This document shows positions 13,660 through 23,571 of a DNA stretch of 64,000 bases, piece after piece. Numbering within the stretch: the stretch's first letter is position 1; each line of letters opens with the position of its first letter. The stretch is from Rutpela maculata (lineage: Eukaryota > Arthropoda > Insecta > Coleoptera > Cerambycidae): positions 412,936,547-413,000,546 of the forward strand of contig OW386285.2 in assembly GCA_936432065.2 (NCBI GenBank), given 5' to 3'. The position numbers and the translations under genes are program-made. The notes beneath the pieces are model-generated. The model did no database searches and was not told the origin of the DNA. It was given only the letters and a program-made list of their open reading frames with translations.

Positions 13660-14048
13660 TTACTTCCACATCCAGTGTAAGTATAGTATCGACAAAAATA
13701 TTTTTGAAAATTTTTATTGTCCAAATAGGCTTAGAATGTCATGAAACGTCGAGATTTTAAGTTTGAGCAAAAAAAATTCTGTCTGTCGGTCTGCCTGTAA
13801 CTTTTTTTGTGCGCACGATTACTCCGGAACCGTTTAAGATATTGACTTGAAATTTGGTACACGTATGTATTTTAACGAGATCTGGAACTAGACTATATTT
13901 TGATCTTATTCCGTTCAGGGGTTGAGGGTAAATTGGGGTAAATGAGGTGTAAATAGGTAAATCAAGCAAGTCCATAAAATTGGTATTTAATTTATATATA
14001 AGAGAAACTAAGATCTCAAAAAAAAATTGGAATTAGCCACCCCCATTA
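13660..14048 (+). mobile_element. X1 (5' part): Helentron-associated-like repeat, interrupted
   Basis: Begins TACTTCCACATCCAGTG (the terminal hairpin, degraded in this copy), then the conserved block with CTGTCTGTCGGTCTG and AACCGTTTAAGATATTG. It is cut at 14048 by the foldback 14049-16811 and resumes at 16812. Confidence 0.8.
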
Positions 14049-14099
14049 GGTACTACGAAAGCGTAGAAGGGCCACAACAAAAAAAATAAAATTTTTAAG

Positions 14100-14205
14100 T
14101 CATAATTGACTTTTTTCTCAGAATTCTGGCTATCATCTCAGAATTCTGACTTATAACTCAGAATTATGATTCATAAGTCAGAATTCTGAGTTACAACCAA
14201 GAAAT
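14100..14205. repeat. Subterminal AGAATTCTGA repeats (left arm)
   Basis: Alternating copies of CTCAGAATTCTG and GTCAGAATTCTGA occur at least four times near the left terminus, and again inverted near 16715-16755 in the right arm. Clustered subterminal repeats are typical transposase-binding sites; that role is inferred. Confidence 0.6.
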
Positions 14206-14654
14206 ATGTCTTTACTGGAGACACTTGATAATAGCACTAATAAAAATGGATTCTGGAGGGGCTGTTCATCAACTACAAGTTTTAGGCAACCCAAAGGATA
14301 CAATTGAATCAAATGAAAAGGTATGTTTCGATACCACAAAGCTGTCGATATTTGTATCGATATCGGATTGGAAAGAAACTTATTGTATTGTACTGCCCAG
14401 TATCGTATCGGAGGAAAAATGTCGATGCCGTCAAGCATCAATATTTTTAAGATGAACTAAAATCAATCGCAGGCAAAAATTAAATTGATTACAGAAAAAA
14501 ATTGTTAAGGTATTTACACAAAACTTCCCTGTCTGTTTGGCATCCTTTATTTATGAATTATTTTTTCTGTCGGATGATCATCCTGTATTTTTTTATTAAA
14601 ATTATATGGAGTTTTTTACGGCAATAGTTCCATAATATCATTGTTCTCTGTTCT

Positions 14655-15316
14655 TATTACTTCCATATCCAGTGAAAGTATAGTAACGACAAAAAAAATT
14701 TTTTAAATTTTTTATTATTCAAATATGCTTAAAATGTCATGAAACATCGAGATTTTAAGTTTGAGCGAAAAAAAAATTCTGTCTGTGTCTGTCTAACTTT
14801 TCTTTTGTGCGCACGTTTACTCTGAAACCGTTTAAGATATTGACTTGAAATTTGGTACACATATGTACTTTAACGAGATCTAGAACTAGATTATATTTTC
14901 ATCTTATTCCGTCGAAGGTTTGGGGGGTAAATTGGGGTAAATTTGGAGTAAATGGGTAAATCAAGCAGGTCGGAGTCTATAAAATTGGTATTTAGCATGT
15001 ACAAACAAAATTTTGGCATTAGCCACCCCCACCCCCTTATTAAAGAGGATGAAAAAAATTGTGATTTAGTGTATGTACAAGAACCAGAAACCTCAAAACA
15101 TTTTTTTACTTCATCCACCCCCGCCACCACCCCCTATCACCACCCCCACCCCATTACCGATGTGGGGTATCATTTTATGGGTTTTTGGGGTAGAGGATTT
15201 CAAATATTATATTATTAAAGTTCCATAAACAATTATTTCCACACACAAAGTTTTTTCGTTGTGAGTGACTTGGATAGAGAATCTGGATGTGGAAGTAGTG
15301 ATTCCTTGGGCAGCGG
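14655..15316 (+). mobile_element. X2: full-length X repeat
   Basis: Complete copy from ATTACTTCCATATCCAGTG to GATTCCTTGGGCAGCGG. It carries the GTCT-type microsatellite, the TTGACTTGAAATTTGGTAC block, the C-rich CCACCCCC block and the 3' subterminal GGATGTGGAAGTAGTG. It sits in the loop of the 14049-16811 foldback. Confidence 0.85.
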
Positions 15317-15321
15317 TTTTT

Positions 15322-15634
15322 TTTAAAGTAACCACCTTGCATATGTTTCAACAAAAGTAGTCAGGTTTCCCCCTCGATAATTTTGTCAACTTCAGACTAA
15401 AAGTTGTTTTCACAATAGTTCTTAATTACCTTTTAGGGTGACCACCCTGTATATTTTTCCTCCTTGACACACAACCGCCAAGGAAGAAAATAATAAAAAA
15501 TATACAGGGTGGTCACTCTAAAAAATGATTAAAAAACTATTGTGGAAATAACATTTGGACTGTAGTTCACACAATTATCGAGGAGGAAACCTGACTACTT
15601 TTATTGAAACATATACAGAGTGGTAACTTAAACA
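15322..15634. mobile_element. Palindromic MITE with internal TATACAGGGTGG
   Basis: Near-perfect palindrome. The outer ends are TTTAAAGTAACCACCTTGC and the inverse ACAGAGTGGTAACTTAAA, and the central arms meet at CCACCCTGTATATTTTT / AAAAATATACAGGGTGG. About 305 bp, non-coding. Confidence 0.75.
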
Positions 15635-15811
15635 AGCTAAAAACGTACTCTTCGCCTATTTACTGAGCTTTTTATATAATTGTTACACATTCTATAGGAT
15701 ACTCTTCGCAATTTTCTTGTAAATAATATTAGTTTTTGGACATCCTAAATTTTGTGATACCATATTTGTTGTGAAAAAAACTATATAAAAAAAAATGAAA
15801 AAAAAATATCC

Positions 15812-15870
15812 AATCTGTGTGGGATTCGAACACACGATCTTTGGATTGCAAGGCAAAAGTTTATGGAGAT
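15812..15870 (-). pseudogene. tRNA 3'-half-like sequence
   Basis: On the minus strand, GTGTGTTCGAATCCCACAC forms a perfect T-arm with the invariant TTCGAATC loop. It is preceded by a degraded anticodon-arm-like CCTTGCAATCCAAAG. The D-arm and acceptor stem are not recognisable. Likely a tRNA-derived SINE fragment or tRNA pseudogene, not a functional tRNA. Confidence 0.4.
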
Positions 15871-16194
15871 AACATTTCGCAAGATTTCTATTTAAGCACA
15901 AGCGACAAAAATTATGAGAATTTTTTTTTATATTAAATAATTAATAACTTTTTCATTTACTGATCGATTTTCTTCAAAAACAATAAGGTTCTTCCTCTAC
16001 TTAACACTAACATACTTTCCAAATTTCAATACAATCGGACTTTTCCTTCTTAAGTTATCGTGCTTACAAGAAACGTGACGGACGGGCGGACAGACGGACA
16101 TTTTGAAAGTTGTTCAGAATTCGTTCACTGACACAATGATATGAAAATTTTTTCTCTACGAGCGATATTTACGATTTTAGAAATGTGCCGATCA

Positions 16195-16236
16195 AATACA
16201 ATATACTCTTCGTTTTTGCGAAGAGTATATTGTATT
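16195..16236. repeat. Perfect 18-bp terminal hairpin
   Basis: Arms AATACAATATACTCTTCG (16195-16212) and its exact complement (16219-16236) with loop TTTTTG. Probably the terminal stem-loop of the 15640-16240 repeat. Confidence 0.85.
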
Positions 16237-16811
16237 AAAATTAGTAAAAATAAGAATGGGGAAAATGATATTATATGTAAAAACTGTAAAAACTTTTGAT
16301 ATAAATTTAATTAAAAAAATATACAGGGTGGTCATCCGACGGAAAAAATAATTTATGAATAAAAGAGGCCAAGCAGACAGGGAGGTTTTGTGTAAATACC
16401 TTTACAATTTTTTTCTGTAACCAATTTAATTTCTGTCCCCGATTGATTTTAGTTTATCTTCAAAATATCGATGCTTGGTGGCATCGATACTTTTCCTTCG
16501 ATACGATACTGGGCAAAACTGGTATCGATAAGTTTCTTTTGTTGCCGGTATCAATATAAATATCGATGGCTTTGTGGTATCGAAACATCCATAATCGTTT
16601 GATGCAATTGCATCGTTGCCTAAAAGTTGTGGTTGATGAACTGAAGGTTCCAGACCGCTCCAAAATCTATTTTTGTCAGTGCTATTATCAAGTATCTTCG
16701 TTAAAGATATAATTCTGAGTGGTAAGTCAGAATTCTGAGATAAAAGACAGAATTCTAACTTAAAAATTTTTTTTTTTTTGTTGTGGCCCTTCTACGCCTT
16801 CATAAGGTACC

Positions 16812-16998
16812 AGCCACATCACATCCCATTATTAAAAAAATAAAATTGTGATTTAGTCTGTGTACAAGAAGAACCAAAGGCCTCAACAATTTTTTTTACT
16901 TCATCTACCCCACTACCGATGTGGCATATCGTTTTATGGGTTTTTGGGGTCGGTGATTTCAAATATTATATTATTAAAGTTCCATAAACAATTATTTG
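16812..16998 (+). mobile_element. X1 (3' part), 3'-truncated
   Basis: Continues X1 after the foldback insertion, with the CCCATTATTAAA, GTGATTTAGT and CCCACTACCGATGTGG blocks. It stops near 16998, short of the GGGCAGCGG end. Confidence 0.75.
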
Positions 16999-17734
16999 CA
17001 CATAGACATAGTGAAGTGAATTTTGTTTCGGAATCGATTTTTTTCCCTCTGGTATGCATTTAGGTCCCCCTACTATACATGGAATAAAACTTAAGAGCTA
17101 GTATGGCTTTAAGGCATAAATTACCACCGTGGATACGTTTCTTTTGAGATAAAATATCTAATTACAGCCAACCACATTTGATTTGTAATTTGCAGAATAA
17201 GACTAGTACATTTGGGTTTAGATCGTAATTAGATAAGTTGTAGAAAGTTGTTAATAAGCGTAATATTAATTAGGGCGAATTTATATATATCGTACAATTT
17301 CTTCTACACCTATATACAGTGAGACCATAAAGTGTGCAAATTCATTTTCAGCTAGAATAAATATTTTAATAAAAAATCTCGAAACAGGTCAATTTTTTGT
17401 TCCTAACTGTGTAAGCTAGGCATATTAGGACAAAAATGGGGGTTCAGAGGAAAGTTTTGTTATAGTTTTGATTTTGTCACCCTCTATGTTTTTTGGGTCA
17501 CAACATGAATTTGAAGTTTGCAGGCAAAAATTTGTTTTTTTGGAACTTTTTGCCCAAATTTTGGCACTTTTTTCAGTTTCTGGACTAAATCTCAGAAAGG
17601 AAGCGTTTTTTCGAGAAGCCCATTCTATACAAAATTAAAGTAGATAAAATTTCCTACATTTTTCATATATAACGTTTTAGTGCATATTTTGAAATTAAAT
17701 TTCAACTTACAGGACGGTCCTTGCTAGAGTTATA
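16999..17734. other. Gene-free AT-rich DNA, possible single foldback arm
   Basis: No gene. The stretch from about 17320 to 17700 has the T-run, low-complexity texture of the Z-type arms, but I found no inverted partner in the window. Confidence 0.3.
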
Positions 17735-18257
17735 ATAGACTGGCGGTACATGACCAGGTGCAACGTTTTTAAAATGCATGCCAATCATATATATGAATGA
17801 AATTACCGTGAGTATGCCAGAAACGCAAATTTTAGGCAATCGTCGCGTGCAGAAGGCTGTGTAAATCGATTTTTTTTGTTTATTTTTTTGGGTTTTTTTT
17901 TTTTTATTTAAAGTGGATGCCAATAGTGCCAAACGAAAATCCGTGAAAAGAATCCAGCGAAAATTAATTGACATGCAGTTTACGCGCGTAAAACACACGT
18001 TGATGTGCATATTAAATCGTATAATTTTTTGGTGTTCTTGATTTTGGATTTTTTTTAAGGCTTTTCGTTTGGCACTCTTGGCATCCACTTTAAATTAAAA
18101 AAAAAAACACAAAAAAAATCGATTTGCACAGCCTTCTGCACGCGACGGCTGCCTAAAATTTGCGTTTCTGGCATATTCACGGTAATTTTATTCATATATA
18201 TGATTGGCATGCATTTTAAAAACGTTGCACCTGACTGGTCATGTACCGCCAGTCCAT
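17735..18257. mobile_element. Near-perfect palindromic foldback, 0.52 kb
   Basis: Ends are TAGACTGGCGGTACATGACC and the inverse GGTCATGTACCGCCAGTCCA. The arms match almost base for base through CAGAAGGCTGTG... and CACAGCCTTCTG. The inner parts match around GGATGCCAATAGTGCCAAACG and CGTTTGGCACTCTTGGCATCC. A 128-codon minus-strand ORF is a by-product of the palindrome. Confidence 0.85.
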
Positions 18258-18370
18258 AATGTGATGGAATATATTTTTGAGTGGAAAATATTTTTTTTTT
18301 TCTAAATTTGCGAAAAGTTCATCGAATTCCAAATAACCATTTGATATATTTTTTTTCTAAATAAGAAATA

Positions 18371-18658
18371 TGTCAGAATCGTGGTAGGTCTTTTGACTCA
18401 ACACGGCTGTCAGAAAACACCTACACACTATTGACAAAGACTAGAGAATTAACTCTAATCTTTGCTATTGAGGTGGTCGAGAACCCCGTCTGCAGGTTCT
18501 GCGGGGATGAGGAAGAAACTTCCATCCATATCCTAACTTCATGCCTTAGACCTATAAGCTTGAGGCACAAGCACTTTGGCATTGGTTTTCCGGTGCTGGA
18601 AAAAATAAAGAGTGGCCCCATAGGAAGGATTTTGGAATTTGGGTTAAAATCCGACTGA
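18371..18658 (+). pseudogene. C-terminal fragment of a LINE ORF2 (CCHC knuckle)
   Basis: Open from about TGTCAGAATCGT to a TGA at 18656-18658. The translation contains PVCRFCGDEEETSIHIL followed by TSC, a C-x2-C...H-x4-C zinc knuckle like that found after the reverse transcriptase (and RNase H, where present) in Jockey/R1/LOA-type non-LTR retrotransposons. The ending GPIGRILEFGLKSD matches the usual C-terminal tail of those proteins. Reverse transcriptase and endonuclease are absent, so this is a 5'-truncated insertion, which is normal for LINEs. The following GGCGACC... AGAAGAAGA at 18659-18740 is its 3' UTR. Clade is not certain. Confidence 0.7.
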
Positions 18659-18837
18659 ATGGGGGAATTCCCTAGGAGGCATAATGGGTCACAATTCCTG
18701 AGTGGGGCGACCTTTCGTCGTCCTGCTAAAAGAAGAAGACCCATTTTGCTACCGTCGTTTTGACTGTACAATATTTTCAATTATTCATTTTCTTCATTGG
18801 TTTGGTACAAAGATTAATCAAAAAGCCGCTGAGTCTA

Positions 18838-18956
18838 TTATGGAATTTCTCCCCTGTTATACGATGTTGTGGTTGTATCTGGTAAACTGTAGATTTCAAA
18901 TAGCTCCCACAAAAAATTGTCAGTAGACCACAGTAATGAGGAGAAACTCCATTATT
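18838..18956. repeat. Small imperfect palindrome
   Basis: ATTATGGAATTTCTCCCC at the left pairs with GAGGAGAAACTCCATTAT at the right, about 120 bp overall. Probable MITE remnant. Confidence 0.5.
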
Positions 18957-19076
18957 TTTAAACTTACACTATATCACTGAAACTGTTCTAAAAGTGTACG
19001 GATTCTCGTAAGTTTTTCTTGTAACATTTTAAGTTTACAGTGTAAAATAAAAATAAAAAATATAAATAATTGCAGT

Positions 19077-19265
19077 CGCAAGCTTGTAAGGACACCGCCT
19101 GAAAAACTATTAGAAAAAAGAATTAGGAATCACAGATTAAAAGAGAAATTAAAAGAAGCATTTATTATTGTGCCGTTTACAGAAATCGGAAATCATAACC
19201 ATACTATTTCGCAAATATTATCTATTAGATCTAAAATAATAGCTAATATGAAATTTGTAGCTTAG
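19077..19265 (+). pseudogene. Unrecognised 62-codon open frame preceded by a splice-acceptor-like site
   Basis: Open frame without ATG, reading RKLVRTPPEKLLEKRIRNHR at its start and ending at TAG 19263-19265. The upstream ATAATTGCAG ending at 19075 looks like a splice acceptor, so this could be the last exon of a decayed transposon gene. Basic, helix-prone sequence. No family recognised. Confidence 0.25.
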
Positions 19266-19481
19266 GAAATTATGTACCAAAAAGGCTATATGGTTTTTTT
19301 TTTCGGAAATAATATCTTATGAACGTTTAAATGATGACGTATATACTTCTACCGGGCCTCAACGAGAGGGGACTTTTGGCAACTGTTTAAAATGACGAAA
19401 CAAATGTTCATACAGAAAATTTAGCTTGCTGGATATTTTTCCACAAATATCCCATGTTCTTGTCTAATTTCTCTGGAGTAA

Positions 19482-19667
19482 GAACAACATCTGTATTTGT
19501 ATGAAGTGTCTCTAGATGAAATTCTGGAAAAGAAGTGGACCGAAGTGGGAGAAAAAATAGGATTGTCAGGAAAAAGACAAAGATCGTCAAGTCGACCAGA
19601 ATCGAGCCAACTTAAACTGGTGCTACAGGCAATTTTGGTAGGAACGAGTATTAAGGCACGATATTGA
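19482..19667 (+). pseudogene. Unrecognised 61-codon open frame
   Basis: Open between TAA at 19479 and TGA at 19665, without ATG; contains YEVSLDEILEKKWTEVGEKI and GKRQRSSSRPESS. The balanced composition suggests decayed protein-coding sequence rather than noise. It may belong with the 19077-19265 frame. No family recognised. Confidence 0.25.
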
Positions 19668-19720
19668 CCGAGGCGATTTTGCTAGACCTGATCTGGTGGA
19701 CACTCGTCATACTTATAAAT

Positions 19721-21404
19721 GGGCAGTTCTACAAAGCATGGTCGATTCATGATATTAGTGACTTACTGATCAAAAATTGGTTCAAGCTACAACCCGTGTC
19801 CAATATTCGCTTAGATGAGTCTTACCGCACCTTGTTATAATAAAAAACTTGAGCTAAATTACGACAAAAATAAAATATTGGCTGTTTTTACTCCTAAAAC
19901 TCAAGACTGTCACGCGTAACTCCATACAGATTGGCACTTGTTTTGGCTGAAATTTTGTTACCAGAGAAATGGTTAGTGTCCATCTCTGCTATAATTATTA
20001 CAAAATATCCAAAATTTGTTGGCAAGATACAACTTTCATGTTTTAAAGTCTAGGATTTAATATATAAACTATTAAAGTCGCGTAACTTGGTTAATACTCA
20101 CGACCGTCACAACGCTCATTATTAGTTAATAAGTTGAATGCTAGGACTACCAGCGACTCAGAAACACATCGAAATTTAGTTTTCGTTGTGAAATCATGTG
20201 AGATACAATAACCAAGTGCAGTTTCCCAAAACATTTTGAATTTCCAGTAATTTATATGGTAAGTCTAATATATGGCCCTGTGCTCTCTTTCGTGACCGTC
20301 ACGTTGTGTATTTTAGCATTTATCAACTTATTAATAACCAAATACGTTTTTATTTTGAGGTATCTAGTACACTGTCTTCTCCTAACCTTACTTTAATAAT
20401 AGCTTAGGGTGAATATAATTCTTAGTCATTTTTGTCTAGCGGCCCTCACGACCGTCGCACTCATGACCGTCACATGGCACAAATTTGAGTGTGATGGTCT
20501 TGAGATTCTAGTGACGGTCAAGAGAAATTTCATTGGCATTACTCTCCTTCACTCTTGTAACTTTTGAATGCTTGAATGTATTTTTTTCAAATTTGGTGTA
20601 GTGATATTGGATGAAATTTCCAATATGATGTAAAAAACCAACTTCTGACTTCCGGTTTCGAGGCAAATGACGTGAAAATCAAATTTTTTAAATGGGACAA
20701 CTTGTATATTTTTTCATATTTGGTTTCTACTAGCCAAAATACATATGATCTGACCCTCAAATATTATTTTTATTTTCAAAAATTTGGCACAACCTCAGCC
20801 AGCAATTACATGACCGTTTTACGAATCTCACAACCCTCTCATGCCATTCACGACCGTCACGCGTAACTCACAGTACCTCATTCACAATGGTGTCATAAAT
20901 ATTATATATCTCGTTAGGACCATTGTCTTTTAAATTATGAACAAAACTGGTTAAAGGTAACAAAATTTAGACACAAAAAAGTAATTTGAGTCAATACAGT
21001 TAACTGAATTTCGAAAGTATTAGGCTCAAATAAGAAAGAAACAGATACTTCCAGTTATAACTCTTTTTATTTTATTCCTGGGTATTATTACGACCAAAAT
21101 TTTCTCTAATGTCTTGTAGAACATATTTTTCACTTCAAAGAATCAACTTTTTCATAATTCATTTAACATATTTATATTAATACACAGCACAAATATAAAT
21201 GTGACGGTCGTGTGTTTTGTTATACGTTTCACTAAGGAAAAACAGCTGTAACATTTTAGTCACGGGAAAAAAGCTGATGCCACAAGGCATACCTGAAAAG
21301 TAGACACTTTAACCATTTCAAAAATGTATGCCATCAATAGATTCCTGACATTTTATTTTTTAACATTGTCAATGTGAAATCGACCATGCTTTGTAGAACT
21401 ACCC
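19721..21404. mobile_element. Y1: 1.7-kb TIR element packed with ACGACCGTCAC motifs
   Basis: Ends are GGGCAGTTCTACAAAGCATG and the inverse CATGCTTTGTAGAACTACCC. Inside, copies of (A)CGACCGTCAC or its complement GTGACGGTCGT occur repeatedly, near 20100, 20296, 20448, 20464, 20512, 20848 and 21202, and GTCACGCGTAACTC occurs twice (about 19908 and 20854). AAAT is present at both flanks, possibly a 4-base duplication. No coding potential. A second copy is at 50592-52210. Superfamily unknown. Confidence 0.8.
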
Positions 21405-21442
21405 AAATAATCGCTTATACTAAAATCCGTTTAAATGCTAAA

Positions 21443-21450
21443 ACTCACCT
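21443..21450 (-). other. Splice donor of the Bin3-like exon
   Basis: Minus-strand AG followed by GTGAGT, a consensus donor in phase 2, placed exactly after the conserved QYGNYN motif. Confidence 0.85.
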
Positions 21451-22311
21451 ATTGTAGTTTCCATACTGGAACTGTTTGTCTTTGTCCTTAAACTGAGGGG
21501 GCGGCTGCTCTTGATTCGGCGCCTTCGGTTGCCTCGGTTTTACCCACTTGTTCACCGAATTGCTCCTCTTCAGCCAAGCTCCCGGCTGCGGCACCACCGG
21601 ACTGACGATCTTATCCATGGAGTTTTTAAATTTCTTAAGAGGATGCCCATGCTCGTCCGATTTTCTTTTGTTCTTGTCCTTCTTCGGGCACAATTCTATA
21701 CTGAGATCCTTGCAGACTTTCGGTTTTGACACGGTTATGGTGGGGTTTTCCGGCAGGTCTGGTATCTTCGCCGAGTCCGTCGAGGTTTCGGGCGTTTTCG
21801 CTTCGGAATTCGCGCTCAGGTCCGCATCGGTGACGGAGCTCTCCATGGTAGCCGATATGGTCCTTCTCTTTTTCAGCCGTTTCTTCCTGCCTTTCTTTAT
21901 CGGCGAACAGAGCTGCTGTTCGTATTCTGCGTCGTCCGCGCAGTCTATCAAGTTCAAGGGGTCGTGTATGTTCTTAGGAATTATAACCTCGATTTGCCCT
22001 TTCTTCCTAGGCGGCGTTGGAACTGGCGACGACTTCGGCGTGACTGCGTTCATGGCCCTGTTGATTTCCTCATCCTGGAGGCTGTTCAGGTTTAAAGGAT
22101 CCTTGATGTTACCGCCCAGTAGAAATTTGGTTGGCAGGACTGGTTTCTGGTTGATCAAAATGCCACAGCCGGAGAAACTCTTCGATCGCTTTCGGGCTGC
22201 ACGGTCGTGCTTGTTTTTTCTCTTTGCATTGTTGTTGTTTGCCGTCTTGATCGACGCCTTTTGGGCTTGACTTGTCTTGACTGGGGCTTCCAGCACTTCC
22301 GTCGAAGACAT
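21449..22311 (-). CDS. bin3: First coding exon of 7SK snRNA methylphosphate capping enzyme (MePCE/Bin3 family)
   Basis: Encodes 287 codons plus two bases of a split codon. The start ATG at 22311 has an in-frame TAG two codons upstream, and TATACTAG just before it could be the acceptor of a 5' UTR intron. The exon ends AATAG before GTGAGT (donor at 21448). Recognisable family motifs: FLLGGNIKDPLNLNSL (residues 63-78), then DEEINRAMNAVTPKSSP (80-96), EVIIPKNIHDPLNL (108-121) and FQYGNYNR (281-288), which in MePCE directly precedes the methyltransferase fold. Basic clusters at 30-44 and 136-150 are likely nuclear signals. In known members the enzyme caps the 5' gamma-phosphate of 7SK RNA and stabilises the P-TEFb-inhibiting snRNP. 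The catalytic exons were not found in the window, so they probably lie beyond position 1. The exon is GC-richer than its surroundings, as expected for selected coding DNA. Confidence 0.9.
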
Positions 22312-22845
22312 TTTCGCCTAGTATAAAGAGTGTGATTTAAAAAAATGACCAAAATTAGTAAGTAGGAACTGAGTTTATGTCTCTGCTAGTGAACTTGTGT
22401 TTGCGTTTCTTATAAAATCTTTCAGTGCTTTTGACAAAATAAGACTGTGGTCCTTGCGATCATCCAGGAACTTAAAAAAAGTTGTTTTTTTGAATTTTGG
22501 GGACTTGACTAACCACATACTTATTAATTAGTGTTTAAATGTTCAATATAATGACAAATCTGACACTAGGCTGTCAAGCTTTTTGAATAGCCATACAAAA
22601 CCATCAAAATAAGAAAATCTAAATTGGTTTTGAAATGTAAATCTGATGGATGTGTTAGCCTCAGATTTATGTAGTAATTTATGTATTGATTTAGTCTTAG
22701 CTAACTTGGCTTTATCTTTATTGCTGTGCATTTGATAGGGTGGCTTCAAAGTGCAATTGCGAAGAGACAAATTACTAATATTACTTGCCATATTATGCCA
22801 TGTGTTAAAAATACATTTAATTTTGCTAATTGTTCATTTTTACAT
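22312..22845 (-). other. Upstream region of the Bin3-like gene
   Basis: Likely a 5' UTR intron or promoter-proximal DNA. A minus-strand open frame of 82 codons at 22543-22791 (starts MASNISNLSLRNCTL) is compatible with either a small unknown protein or chance; I see no domain. No clear TATA box or initiator. Confidence 0.3.
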
Positions 22846-23175
22846 ACACTCAAAGAAAATGATAGGTAAATTCAACCAAAAAGAGCATATGAAATAGCGC
22901 CTATCTAGTTTCATAGTTAAATCAATCAGAAAAGAATAGTCATACAACTTTATTTGTTTTCGTAAACAAATAGTAGTTTAATAATCATATCTTCTTGTAA
23001 CAAATTAAATAGTACAACGACTTTGTTTTTTGTTCACCAACTAATTTTTAGGTTGATCTACACTTTATTGTATGATGAAGTTTTTTTTGGTTAGCCAAAA
23101 TCTCAGTATTGAGACATCAGACGGCACAGAAGACCTATACCAGAAGCGTCACTGTCGGAGGCACGTTCGATGTTT

Positions 23176-23341
23176 GGGTGCGTTTGCACGCATCCAGTAA
23201 TTTAGTCGAGTAGAGAGACGGTCCAGTAATTTAGTAATAGCTTTCCACTAAATTACTTAACTAAAACACGCTGTCCGCATTGGTCGAGTACTAAATTACT
23301 AAGCGACTCGACTAAATTACTGAGTGCGTACAAACGCACCC
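23176..23341. mobile_element. Palindromic MITE, GGGTGCGTTTG termini
   Basis: Starts GGGTGCGTTTGCACGCATCC and ends with the inverse GTGCGTACAAACGCACCC; the arms continue through CAGTAATTTAGTCGAG. 166 bp. Confidence 0.8.
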
Positions 23342-23378
23342 TTTCATTGGTAAATTGGGGCGACCTTCGGCCATCTTG

Positions 23379-23571
23379 TCGGTGGTATTGTCAACCTATA
23401 AATCCGCACCTTTCTAAATTCACCGCTAGACGCATTGGTAGATAAAATTCGAAGCTGATTTTGGCTTTGGTTTTCAAAATAGCCAATCATATAATGTTAT
23501 TGCTTACCGGTACGCTCCACCGGTGAATTTAGAAACCTGCGGATTTATAGGTTGACAATAATACCACCGAC
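23379..23571. mobile_element. Palindromic MITE, TCGGTGGTATTGTCAACC termini
   Basis: Starts TCGGTGGTATTGTCAACCTA and ends with the inverse TAGGTTGACAATAATACCACCGA; inner arms share CTAAATTCACCG. 193 bp. Confidence 0.8.

Larger units (their letters stand above)
15640..16240 (+). mobile_element. Second hairpin-ended (DINE/Helentron-like) repeat
   Basis: Contains TACTCTTCGC copies near its left end (15645, 15699). Next come an AATTTCAATACAATCGGAC block and a GGACGGGCGGACAGACGGAC microsatellite at about 16079-16098. It ends in a perfect hairpin at 16195-16236 whose stem contains the same TACTCTTCG motif. The order subterminal motif, microsatellite, terminal hairpin is that of X, but the sequence is unrelated. 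Class assignment is inference. Confidence 0.5.
14049..16811. mobile_element. 2.76-kb foldback inserted in X1
   Basis: Ends are GGTACTACGAAAGCGTAGAA at the left and TTCTACGCCTTCATAAGGTACC at the right (inverted, small gap). The arms (about 14049-14610 and 16315-16811) remain alignable for about 500 bases. They share AGAATTCTGA-type repeats near the termini and a TATCGAT-rich block further in. The loop carries X2, a separate palindrome (15322-15634) and a second hairpin-ended repeat (15640-16240). No transposase. Confidence 0.8.

Noticed and set aside
15812..15870. Functional tRNA gene
   Set aside because: Only the T-arm is intact; D-arm and acceptor stem are not formed.
17702..18088. Minus-strand ORF of 128 codons
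   Set aside because: Lies inside a near-perfect palindrome; composition is lysine and T-run driven, and the mirrored arm does not keep the frame.
21548..22270. Long plus-strand ORF of 240 codons
   Set aside because: It is antisense to the Bin3-like exon, in the GC-rich coding strand's shadow, and shows no domain, whereas the minus strand has clear family motifs.
22543..22791. 82-codon minus-strand ORF upstream of the Bin3 exon
   Set aside because: No recognisable domain and no splice or start context linking it to the gene; kept only as a remark.
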